Under the pieces are notes generated by a model that saw nothing but the letters and a program-made list of their open reading frames with translations, was not told the origin of the DNA and ran no database searches. Below, in pieces: positions 1 through 5,856 of a DNA stretch of 8,184 bases (position 1 is its first letter; each line of letters starts with the position of its first letter). The stretch is from UBA1732 sp045114455 (GTDB lineage: Bacteria; Verrucomicrobiota; Lentisphaeria; Victivallales; UBA1829): contig JBGUKN010000096.1 in NCBI GenBank assembly GCA_045114455.1, forward strand, positions 1 to 8,184. The letters run 5' to 3'. Made by a program: the position numbers and the translations under genes.

Positions 1-1107
1 GAACGAGAGGTCGTCCCAGGTGGCGTTTCCGTTGCTGAGATTTGCAGCGCCGCTGTAAATGGAGGCGAGATTTCCGAGAAGCCCGGAAATGCCGGAAAGG
101 CTGTCGGTGCTGATCGTGGTGCCGGAGCCGCCGAGGAGACCGAGAACAGAGGACAGGTCAATGCCGCTCAAAGCGGAGGACGTGTCGGTGCTGATCGTGG
201 TGCTGGAGCCGCTGAGGAGCCCGAGAACAGAGGACAGGTCAATGCCGCTCAAAGCGGAGGACGTGTCGGTGCTGATCGTGGTCCCGGAACCTCCGAGCAA
301 GCTGAGAATGGACGAGAGGTCGATGTCATTGTCGGAAATGCCTGAACCTTCGAGGAGTCCGAGGATGGAAGACAGGTCGCTGCCGCCGTCGGAAATGCCG
401 GAACCTCCAAGCAAACCGAGGACGGAAGAAAGGTCGATGCCGTCGGAAGAACCGGAATCGCCGAGCAGGCCGAGGATCGGGGAGAGCAGGGAAGAAAGAT
501 CCGCGTCGCCTCCATCCACGCTCAGAACGGCGCCGGAATCGTCGAGCATGCCGAGGATGGAAGTCAGCAGGGAGTCCGTGTCGATCGTGCTGCCGTCCGT
601 GCTGAGGGATAACCCGGAGCCGTCGAGCAGTCCGAGAATGGATTCAAGCCCGGAAATGTCGCTCAGGCCGTTCAGAAGATCGGAAGAGCCGACGGAAATG
701 ACGTCGTCGTACCCGTAATCGTCGTAGTCATACCCGTAGTCGTAGTAGGAATAGTCGTCGTAGAACAGGCCGCCGAGCAGGGAATCGAAACCGTCGAGCA
801 GACCGAGCAGTCCCGAAGAACCGTCCACGCTCAGCGTGTCGTCATAGGAAGTCAGGCCGCCGAACAATCCGAAAATGGAATCCGCCAGGGAATAATCGTC
901 AAGAGAATCGGCGGAACCGACGGAAATAACGTCGTCGTACCCGTAATCGTCGTAGTCATACCCGTAACCGTAGTAGGAATAATCGTCGTAGAACAGGCCG
1001 TCGAACAGCGAGCCGAAGCCGCCGAGAAGTCCACCGAACAGTCCGTCCACGCTCAAATCCGCGGATCCGTAATCGTATCCGTAGTCGTACCAGTAGTCAA
1101 AATCCAT
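1..1107 (-). CDS. Acidic low-complexity repeat protein, 5' part (runs off the window)
   Basis: Reading on the minus strand from an ATG at 1107, the frame stays open for 369 codons to the window edge, so the C-terminus is missing. I do not recognise the family. By hand count there are 57 Asp and 2 Glu but no Lys, Arg, His, Cys or Gln, giving a net charge near -59. Residues 1-145 are rich in Tyr, Asp and Gly and contain a duplicated Tyr/Asp block (FYDDYSYY...GYDDVISVGS, about residues 36-64 and 112-140). Residues from about 150 to 345 are units of a DLSS(I/V)LGLLGGSG motif with Ser/Thr/Asp-rich spacers. No signal peptide or obvious transmembrane segment is seen at the N-terminus. GGAGG (1122-1126) and GAGAGG (1113-1118) lie upstream of the ATG, and a near-consensus promoter sits about 75 bp upstream. 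The unbroken frame, SD and promoter argue for a real gene. Function is unknown; a structural, matrix or metal-binding role is only a guess. Confidence 0.82.
   Translation of the reverse strand, partial: MDFDYWYDYGYDYGSADLSVDGLFGGLLGGFGSLFDGLFYDDYSYYGYGYDYDDYGYDDVISVGSADSLDDYSLADSIFGLFGGLTSYDDTLSVDGSSGLLGLLDGFDSLLGGLFYDDYSYYDYGYDYDDYGYDDVISVGSSDLLNGLSDISGLESILGLLDGSGLSLSTDGSTIDTDSLLTSILGMLDDSGAVLSVDGGDADLSSLLSPILGLLGDSGSSDGIDLSSVLGLLGGSGISDGGSDLSSILGLLEGSGISDNDIDLSSILSLLGGSGTTISTDTSSALSGIDLSSVLGLLSGSSTTISTDTSSALSGIDLSSVLGLLGGSGTTISTDSLSGISGLLGNLASIYSGAANLSNGNATWDDLSF
133..576 (-). repeat. DLSS-LGLL protein repeat array with 81-bp near-perfect tandem core
   Basis: Seven in-frame units begin at an Asp codon followed by (L)SS(I/V/L)L-type residues. 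Their first codons lie at plus positions 157, 238, 319, 376, 433, 499 and 574, so successive spacings are 81, 81, 57, 57, 66 and 75 bp. All are multiples of three, preserving the frame. The 62-bp stretch 140-201 recurs identically at 221-282, so the two most C-terminal visible units are recent duplicates, while units nearer the N-terminus have diverged. Conserved unit: DLSS(I/V)LGLLGGSG; variable spacer: ISD or TTISTDTSSALSGI. Confidence 0.85.
690..1000 (-). repeat. Direct repeat encoding the Tyr/Asp block (two copies, 228 bp apart)
   Basis: The 83-bp segment 690-772 is repeated at 918-1000 with four mismatches by my alignment. Both copies encode the same Tyr/Asp-rich block, FYDDYSYY(G/D)YGYDY followed by DDYGYDDVISVG, in the same frame. 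The offset of 228 bp equals 76 codons. The intervening sequence encodes a GLFGGL/GLLGLL hydrophobic segment, so the whole N-terminal part looks like a duplicated module of Tyr/Asp block plus Leu/Gly block. Confidence 0.85.
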
Positions 1108-1180
1108 AACTGCCTCTCTTTCCTCCGGTTGGAATGAAAAAGCCGTTGAAGTATTGCCTGTTTATCTTTAATTTTAGAAT

Positions 1181-1208
1181 ACTATAGCATGTTTTTTCCC
1201 CGTGTCAA
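1181..1208 (-). promoter_or_regulatory. Sigma-70-type promoter of the acidic repeat gene
   Basis: On the minus strand a perfect TTGACA -35 box (1203-1208) is followed after 16 bp by TATAGT (1181-1186), preceded by TG one base away (an extended -10). Transcription would start near 1174, leaving an untranslated leader of roughly 65 nt. It is the best-matching promoter in the window, suggesting strong expression. Confidence 0.8.
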
Positions 1209-1242
1209 GACGAAAAAAAAGTTTTTTCCTTATTTTGTTTTT

Positions 1243-1284
1243 TAACGTTACATTTCTGCAAAAAAGACACGGATAAAACGTTTT
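1243..1284. promoter_or_regulatory. Pair of AACGTT-centred palindromes in the divergent intergenic region
   Basis: TAACGTTA (1243-1250) and AAAACGTTTT (1275-1284) are perfect palindromes with a central CG. Their centres are 33 bp apart, about three helical turns, and lie between the two divergent promoters. Central-CG dyads are typical of LacI/GalR-family operators that often govern sugar-utilisation genes, but these are short and lie in AT-rich sequence, so chance is possible. The 308-bp gap 1108-1415 otherwise holds the two promoters, the leader hairpin and A/T runs; I see no small ORF or RNA gene in it. Confidence 0.3.
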
Positions 1285-1309
1285 CCTGCGGAAACGCCCG
1301 ATTCGGCTC

Positions 1310-1337
1310 TTGTTTTTTCCCGGATACGTGATATATT
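1310..1337 (+). promoter_or_regulatory. Candidate promoter of the GH36 gene
   Basis: TTGTTT (1310-1315, weak -35) and TATATT (1332-1337, good -10) are separated by 16 bp, with TG at 1329-1330 giving an extended -10. The start of transcription would be near 1344, leaving a leader of about 70 nt that contains the hairpin at 1367-1383. The poor -35 would be consistent with activator dependence. Confidence 0.45.
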
Positions 1338-1366
1338 TCCGTAAAACCTAAACTAAATTCAGTATT

Positions 1367-1383
1367 CGCCGCATATTGCGGCG
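1367..1383 (+). promoter_or_regulatory. Leader hairpin / inverted repeat upstream of the GH36 gene
   Basis: CGCCGCA, a three-base spacer TAT, and TGCGGCG form a perfect 7-bp inverted repeat in an otherwise AT-rich leader. It ends 19 bp before the SD (AAGGA, 1403-1407). It could be a stabilising 5' mRNA hairpin or a DNA operator downstream of the promoter. It has no U-tract, so it is not an intrinsic terminator. Confidence 0.5.
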
Positions 1384-1415
1384 TAGCTCCACCCCCAAAC
1401 GTAAGGAAACAAAAC

Positions 1416-4106
1416 ATGACACGTCTGAAACGCTTTCTTCCCGCGCTTCTCTGTGCCTCGCTCTCCGTCGGTTCTCTCTGTGCCGCGGAATGGACCGCGG
1501 ATCAGCTGAGACTCTCGGCGCCGTACATGCAGCTCGGCTACTTCGACCAGGCGCGCCGCAACCAGTCCGTCGAGGGCAATCCCCTCAGCATCGGCGGCGT
1601 CCGGTACAACGCCAATTCCGTCGGCCTCCATGCCGAAGGCGAGTTCATCCTGAAACTCGACGGCAAGGCCGTGAAGGCGACCGGCGCGGTCGGCATCGAC
1701 GACGACACCAACGGACGCGGCAGCGTGAACTTCCAGTGGTTCGACGCCTCCGGCAGCACGATGAAGCTTCTTTGGGAATCCAAGGAAATGAAATCCGGCG
1801 AAAAGGCGAAAGAATTCAACATCAATCTCAAAGGCATCACGCGGCTGCGTTTCGTGGCCGCCCAGGGAGCCGATATGGACTACGATCACGCAGACCTCGT
1901 GAACTTCAAGATCGAATACGACGGCGCGGCGCCCGAGCAGCAGTCTCTCGCGACCACGTTTGAAACCAACCGCCTGACCTGGAACCTCACCGGTAACGTC
2001 GGCGGCGAGCTCCGCCAGGGCGTCTTCGGCGCGGCGAAACAGCCTGCCCAGCCCGCCATGGGCCAGGGGCGTCCCGGCCAGGGGCGTCCCGGTCAGGGTG
2101 GTTTCGGCGGTTTCGGCGGCGGTTTCGGACGCGGCGGCGGCACGCAGAGCGCGGTCGCGGCATGGCCCCGCCTGCCTTCCGAAGTCATGGAGCCCTCCAT
2201 CTACATCATCCAGGAGGACGGCACGCACAACCTCGAACTCCGTATCGCGAAGAAGTCCGTCCGCGCCCTTGACGACGAACGTACGGAAGCGGCGTACGAG
2301 CTGAAGGATCCGCTCTACCCCGTCACGGTCACCCTGATCGCCACTGCCTACAAGACCGCCGACGTCTTCACCTCGCAGATCATCGTCCGCAACAACGGCG
2401 AGAAGAGCATCACGCTGCTCGACCGCGACGCCGCGTTCATCAACCTGCCGTTCACCAACGACACCTACCTCACCAGCTTCTACGGCGACTGGGGCCGCGA
2501 AATGACCGAGATCCATGAGGACAAGGTCGGGCGCGGCGTGCTGAAGCACCTCACCAACAAAGGCTCGCGCGTGGCCGTCCCGGACTATCCGGGCTGCTAC
2601 ATCTCCTTCGACGGCAAGCTCCAGGAGGAACAGGGCCGCGTGTTCGCCGCCGCCATCGCATGGAGCGGAAGCTGGGAATACAGCATCACCACCACGCAGA
2701 ACAACACCGTGTTCTTCGCCGCAGGCGTCCCGGGCACCCCGACCATCCTGAAGCCCGGCGAAAACTACACCTCCCCGAAGATCGTCATGACGTTCTCCAA
2801 CGAGGGTGCCGGCCAGGCCTCCCGCAATCTCCACAACTACGGCCGCATGTACGGCGTGTACAACGGCGACAAGGAACGCCCGATCGTGCTGAACAGCTGG
2901 GAAGGCACGTACATGGACTTCACCGAAGCCAAGCTCGACAAGTACATCCCCGACGCGGCCAAGCTCGGAGTCGAATACTTCGTGCTCGACGACGGCTGGT
3001 TCGGCAACAAGTACCCGCGCAACAACGACACGCAGGGCCTCGGCGACTGGATGGTCAACAAGGCCAAGCTCCCGCACGGCATCGAACATCTCTGCGACCT
3101 CTGCGAACAGAACGGCATCAAGTTCGGCATCTGGGTCGAACCTGAAATGGTCTGCCCGAAGAGCGAACTCTTCGACGCGCATCCCGAGTACGCCACCGAA
3201 CTCAAGGGCCGCAACGTCCAGCTCATCCGCAACCAGCGCGTCCTCGACCTCGCCAACCCCGTCGTCGAAGCGTATGTCTACAAATGCGTCGCGGACATCC
3301 TGACGGAGCATCCGCGCGTCGCCTACATCAAGTGGGACCATAACTGCACGCTCGGCGCGAACCCCGGCAGCCACGTCGACCTCGACAACCAGGGATCGTT
3401 CTCCGACAAGTACACCGAAGCCTACTACCGCATCATGGAGAAGCTCCGCAAGAACTTCCCGAACGTGATCTTCCAGGCCTGCGGCTCCGGCGGCATGCGC
3501 GGCGACATCGGCGCGCTCCAGTACAGCGAGGAAATCTGGGGCAGCGACCAGACCAACGGCATCAACCGCATCTCCATCCAGTGGGGCTGGAGCCATTTCC
3601 TGCCCGTCAAGGCCGTCGCCGCACACGTCGGCTGCCTCAACGACGGCGACTACAAGTTCCGTACCGACGTCGCCATGACCGCGCGCCTCGGCGTCGAGCT
3701 TGATCCCGCCTCCGGCGGTGCGCGCCGCATCGGCGATCCCGCCATCATCGCGAAGGGTATCGCAGTCTACAAACAGCTCCGTCCGCTCCTCCATAGCGCC
3801 GACCTCTACCGCGGCCGCAGCCCGATGGTCTCCCAGACGACCGAACTCACGTTCGTCGCCCAGGATAAGTCCGAGGCCGTCCTCTTCGGCTTCAAGCGCG
3901 ACCGCGGCGCCAGGACCGAGACCATCAAGGCCTCCGGCCTCGACGCGAACGCGAAGTACAAGCTGACCGAACTGAACACCGACACCGAACCTCGCATCGA
4001 AGCCGGACAGACCCTCACGGGCGCCCAGCTCATGCAGACCGGCGTCCAGGTCAAGTTCCCGGACAAAGTCTCCAGCGTGAACATCAAGCTCGACAAGGTC
4101 CAGTGA
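1416..4106 (+). CDS. Secreted GH36 alpha-galactosidase-like enzyme with N-terminal NPCBM-type module
   Basis: An 896-residue exported glycosidase that should hydrolyse terminal alpha-galactosides by the retaining mechanism. SD AAGGA (1403-1407) is 8 nt from the ATG. Residues 1-24 are a Sec signal peptide (MTRLKRF, hydrophobic core, CAA cleavage site). Residues about 32-170 look like an NPCBM carbohydrate-binding module (GLHAEGEFILKL, AVGIDDD). Residues about 180-460 form the GH36 N-terminal beta-sandwich, interrupted at 216-242 by a Gly/Arg/Pro/Phe-rich insert. Residues about 490-800 form the TIM barrel: LDDGWFG (524-530), GIWVEPEM, the nucleophile motif YIKWDHN (Asp641) and the acid/base motif WGSDQTN (Asp711). 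A short beta domain closes the protein. DP...GDPAIIAKGIAVYKQLRPLL is also family-typical. Oddities are CGSGGMRGD in place of the usual CSGGGxRxD, and TN in place of TD after the acid/base. Family assignment is firm; specificity (alpha-Gal versus alpha-GalNAc) cannot be read from the sequence. It is a single-gene unit closed by its own terminator. Confidence 0.93.
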   Translation: MTRLKRFLPALLCASLSVGSLCAAEWTADQLRLSAPYMQLGYFDQARRNQSVEGNPLSIGGVRYNANSVGLHAEGEFILKLDGKAVKATGAVGIDDDTNGRGSVNFQWFDASGSTMKLLWESKEMKSGEKAKEFNINLKGITRLRFVAAQGADMDYDHADLVNFKIEYDGAAPEQQSLATTFETNRLTWNLTGNVGGELRQGVFGAAKQPAQPAMGQGRPGQGRPGQGGFGGFGGGFGRGGGTQSAVAAWPRLPSEVMEPSIYIIQEDGTHNLELRIAKKSVRALDDERTEAAYELKDPLYPVTVTLIATAYKTADVFTSQIIVRNNGEKSITLLDRDAAFINLPFTNDTYLTSFYGDWGREMTEIHEDKVGRGVLKHLTNKGSRVAVPDYPGCYISFDGKLQEEQGRVFAAAIAWSGSWEYSITTTQNNTVFFAAGVPGTPTILKPGENYTSPKIVMTFSNEGAGQASRNLHNYGRMYGVYNGDKERPIVLNSWEGTYMDFTEAKLDKYIPDAAKLGVEYFVLDDGWFGNKYPRNNDTQGLGDWMVNKAKLPHGIEHLCDLCEQNGIKFGIWVEPEMVCPKSELFDAHPEYATELKGRNVQLIRNQRVLDLANPVVEAYVYKCVADILTEHPRVAYIKWDHNCTLGANPGSHVDLDNQGSFSDKYTEAYYRIMEKLRKNFPNVIFQACGSGGMRGDIGALQYSEEIWGSDQTNGINRISIQWGWSHFLPVKAVAAHVGCLNDGDYKFRTDVAMTARLGVELDPASGGARRIGDPAIIAKGIAVYKQLRPLLHSADLYRGRSPMVSQTTELTFVAQDKSEAVLFGFKRDRGARTETIKASGLDANAKYKLTELNTDTEPRIEAGQTLTGAQLMQTGVQVKFPDKVSSVNIKLDKVQ
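2061..2146 (+). repeat. Tandem repeat encoding the glycine-rich insert of the GH36 enzyme
   Basis: The 15-bp unit GGCCAGGGGCGTCCC occurs twice back to back (2061-2075, 2076-2090), followed by a degenerate third copy and then GGTTTCGGCG-type units. It encodes GQGRPGQGRPGQG then GGFGGFGGGFGRGGG (residues 216-242). The insert falls in the N-terminal beta-sandwich and is probably a flexible surface loop generated by slippage. Confidence 0.8.
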
Positions 4107-4144
4107 GCTGAAGACAAGCTGATTTTTATCGGCAAAAAAACATT

Positions 4145-4179
4145 GCGGACGCCGGGACGAAAACCGGTGTCCGCTTTTT
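4145..4179 (+). terminator. Rho-independent terminator of the GH36 gene
   Basis: GCGGACGCCGG (4145-4155) pairs with CCGGTGTCCGC (4164-4174) over 11 bp with one G-U, around the loop GACGAAAA, and is followed directly by TTTTT (4175-4179). It lies 38 bp after the GH36 stop codon. It separates the GH36 and GH30 genes into independent transcription units. Confidence 0.92.
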
Positions 4180-4186
4180 GCATGCT

Positions 4187-4204
4187 CACGGTTTGCAATC
4201 CGTG
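4187..4204. promoter_or_regulatory. Candidate operator overlapping the GH30 -35 box
   Basis: CACGG-T-TTGCAA-T-CCGTG is an 18-bp dyad whose only unpaired positions are the two T residues at 4192 and 4199. The palindromic core TTGCAA coincides with the proposed -35 hexamer, so a bound protein would block RNA polymerase. No second copy was noticed in the window. Confidence 0.4.
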
Positions 4205-4221
4205 CCGGAACGATGTATTGT
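4193..4221 (+). promoter_or_regulatory. Candidate promoter of the GH30 gene
   Basis: TTGCAA (4193-4198) and TATTGT (4216-4221) are separated by the optimal 17 bp; each matches four of six consensus positions. Transcription would begin near 4228, downstream of the ATG at 4213. This supports translation from the later ATG at 4279. Confidence 0.45.
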
Positions 4222-4278
4222 ATTCTTAAAACGAATATCCTTCCGCATCCATCCTCTCTCCCGGAAAGACTTCCCGAT

Positions 4279-5796
4279 ATGACGTGCATCATAAAATCTT
4301 TCGGCATTGCCGCCGTTCTGTTCCTGGCCGCCGCAACGGCGTCCGCACGCTCGTTTGCCCGTTATTCCAGCAGTGAAAAAGACGGATTCTGGGTCAAAAG
4401 CGAGGTGAAGACCGTTGCGTCCGAAGCTGACCGGACGAACTCCGGTCCGGCGAATCTCCTCGAAGCCGACGCGGGCGATGGAAGCCGCGCCATCGTGACG
4501 TTCAAAGGCTGGGGAACGTGTTTCAACGAACTCGGCTGGGATGCGCTTCAGGTTCTGCCGGAGGAGAAGCGCGGGGAGCTGCTGAAACGGATCTTCGCGC
4601 CGGACGGCGACCTGAAATACACGCACGGGAGGATTTCGCTCGGGGCGAACGACTACGCCCGCAGCTGGTACAGCGCCAGCGAGGTGCCAGGCGATTTCGA
4701 CCTCCAGTACTTCGACATGACGCGCGACCTTTCCGCGCTGGTCCCGTACATCCATGCCGCGCAGAAATACAACCCGGACCTCTGGTTCTGGTGTTCCCCG
4801 TGGTCGCCGCCCGCCTGGATGAAGATCAATCAGGACTATCCCGTCCTGAGCAGCCGTTACAATAAAATGGACTCGCGCATCAACTATCTGCTGCACCAGA
4901 ACCCGGACATACAGGCCGACGGCAGCAAGTTCCCGGACCTCGTCGCGAGCCAGGATTACATGATCCTGGACCCGCGCTACCTGAAGGCTTACGCGGACTA
5001 CTTCTGCCGTTACATCGACTGGTTCGCCCGCTGCGGCATCCCGGTCAAGCGCGTGATGTACCAGAACGAAGCGTACAGCTACACGCCTTACCCCGGCTGC
5101 CCGTGGACGCCGAATGGCGCAGCGCTCTTCAACGGCGAATACCTCGGGCCCGCCCTGAAGGAGAAGCATCCCGGCGTCGAACTGTACCTCGGCACGATCA
5201 ATACGAACCGCTTCGACGAGGTCGACAACATCCTGTCGGACCCGCACATCGTCGGAAAGGACCTGTTCAAGGGGATCGGATTCCAGTGGGAAGGCTCGCA
5301 GATCATCCGGGACGTGCGGCAGAAATATCCCCACCTTAAGGTCGTGCAGACGGAGAGTGAATGCGGCGATGGCAGGTTCGACTGGCGCGGCGCGGAACAC
5401 ACGTTCGGCATCATCAACGACTACCTCAGTCTGGGATGCGAGGAATATACGTTCTGGAACGTGATCCTGTGCGACGATGGGAAAAGTCCGTGGGGCTGGA
5501 AACAGAACGCACTGATCCGCGTGAACTCGAAGGAGAAAACGGCCGAGCTTACGCCCGAATACTACGCGGTCATGCACTACAGCCATTTTGTCACTGCCGG
5601 GACGAAGCTGGTGAACGCGGTCAACGGACGTTTCAGCCCTGCGCCGCTGGCGGTCTTCCTCTCGCCCGAGGGAAAATATGTGGTCGTGGCGGCCAACCGC
5701 ACCGATGCGGAGATCACGCTGGCCGTCAGGTTCGGCAAGGATCGCCTGGAAGCCGTTATGCCGCCGCACTCCATGCACACATTTGCAGAAAATTGA
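4279..5796 (+). CDS. Secreted GH30-family glycoside hydrolase
   Basis: A 505-residue exported beta-glycosidase of family GH30 (clan GH-A, glucosylceramidase-like fold). I start it at 4279 rather than the in-frame ATG at 4213. Residues 1-23 then form a clean Sec signal peptide (MTCIIKS, hydrophobic core, ATASA cleavage site), GGAAAG (4263-4268) is 10 nt upstream, and the earlier ATG lies inside the predicted promoter. Family landmarks are GWGTCFNELGWDAL (77-90), SPWSPPAWMK (173-182), acid/base Glu264 in YQNEAYS, nucleophile Glu359 in QTESECG, and FWNVIL near 392-397. Residues from about 410 form the C-terminal beta-sandwich. The canonical Asn-Glu-Pro acid/base motif reads Asn-Glu-Ala here. Length is usual for single-domain GH30 enzymes. 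Substrate cannot be assigned: GH30 includes beta-glucosidases, beta-xylanases, beta-1,6-glucanases, beta-1,6-galactanases and beta-fucosidases. The GH36 neighbour makes a galactose-containing glycan plausible, but that is inference. Confidence 0.9.
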   Translation: MTCIIKSFGIAAVLFLAAATASARSFARYSSSEKDGFWVKSEVKTVASEADRTNSGPANLLEADAGDGSRAIVTFKGWGTCFNELGWDALQVLPEEKRGELLKRIFAPDGDLKYTHGRISLGANDYARSWYSASEVPGDFDLQYFDMTRDLSALVPYIHAAQKYNPDLWFWCSPWSPPAWMKINQDYPVLSSRYNKMDSRINYLLHQNPDIQADGSKFPDLVASQDYMILDPRYLKAYADYFCRYIDWFARCGIPVKRVMYQNEAYSYTPYPGCPWTPNGAALFNGEYLGPALKEKHPGVELYLGTINTNRFDEVDNILSDPHIVGKDLFKGIGFQWEGSQIIRDVRQKYPHLKVVQTESECGDGRFDWRGAEHTFGIINDYLSLGCEEYTFWNVILCDDGKSPWGWKQNALIRVNSKEKTAELTPEYYAVMHYSHFVTAGTKLVNAVNGRFSPAPLAVFLSPEGKYVVVAANRTDAEITLAVRFGKDRLEAVMPPHSMHTFAEN

Positions 5797-5801
5797 ACGG
5801 G

Positions 5802-5837
5802 GCGATGTCCGGGCGGCCTGTTCCGCCGGGAAATCGC
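5802..5837. terminator. Hairpin between convergent genes, possible transcription end site
   Basis: GCGAT (5802-5806) pairs with ATCGC (5833-5837), flanking an inner stem CCGGGCGG / CCGCCGGG that has one G-G mismatch around the loop CCTGTT. The hairpin occupies the 60-bp gap between the GH30 stop and the stop of the minus-strand glycosyltransferase gene. No U-tract follows on either strand, so intrinsic termination is uncertain. Confidence 0.35.
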
Positions 5838-5856
5838 ATACAGGGGGGCGGGGTTC

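Noticed and set aside
133..480. Possible RTX calcium-binding repeats in the acidic protein
   Set aside because: GGSG and Asp-rich turns recur, but the nonapeptide GGxGxDxUx register is not kept; unit lengths are 19 to 27 residues with a DLSS-LGLL core.
59..718. Plus-strand 219-codon frame with Glu/Pro/Arg/Ser repeats
   Set aside because: It is the antisense image of the DLSS-LGLL repeats of the acidic protein. The minus frame is longer and has promoter and SD; this one has neither.
140..1000. CRISPR array
   Set aside because: Repeats are long, protein-coding, in frame and directly tandem or widely spaced; there are no unique spacers of constant length.
4213..4278. Earlier in-frame ATG for the GH30 gene
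   Set aside because: It would put 22 polar residues before the signal peptide and lies within the predicted promoter, upstream of the likely transcript start; the ATG at 4279 has an acceptable SD.
1359..4307. Open frame of 982 codons antisense to the GH36 gene
   Set aside because: It is the shadow of a strongly C-ending codon bias in the GH36 gene. The product is compositionally odd, has no domains I recognise, no SD, and spans the terminator at 4145-4179.
4186..5778. Open frame of 530 codons antisense to the GH30 gene
   Set aside because: It lies fully opposite a clear GH30 enzyme and its product is a charge-rich sequence with no recognisable motif; explained by codon bias.
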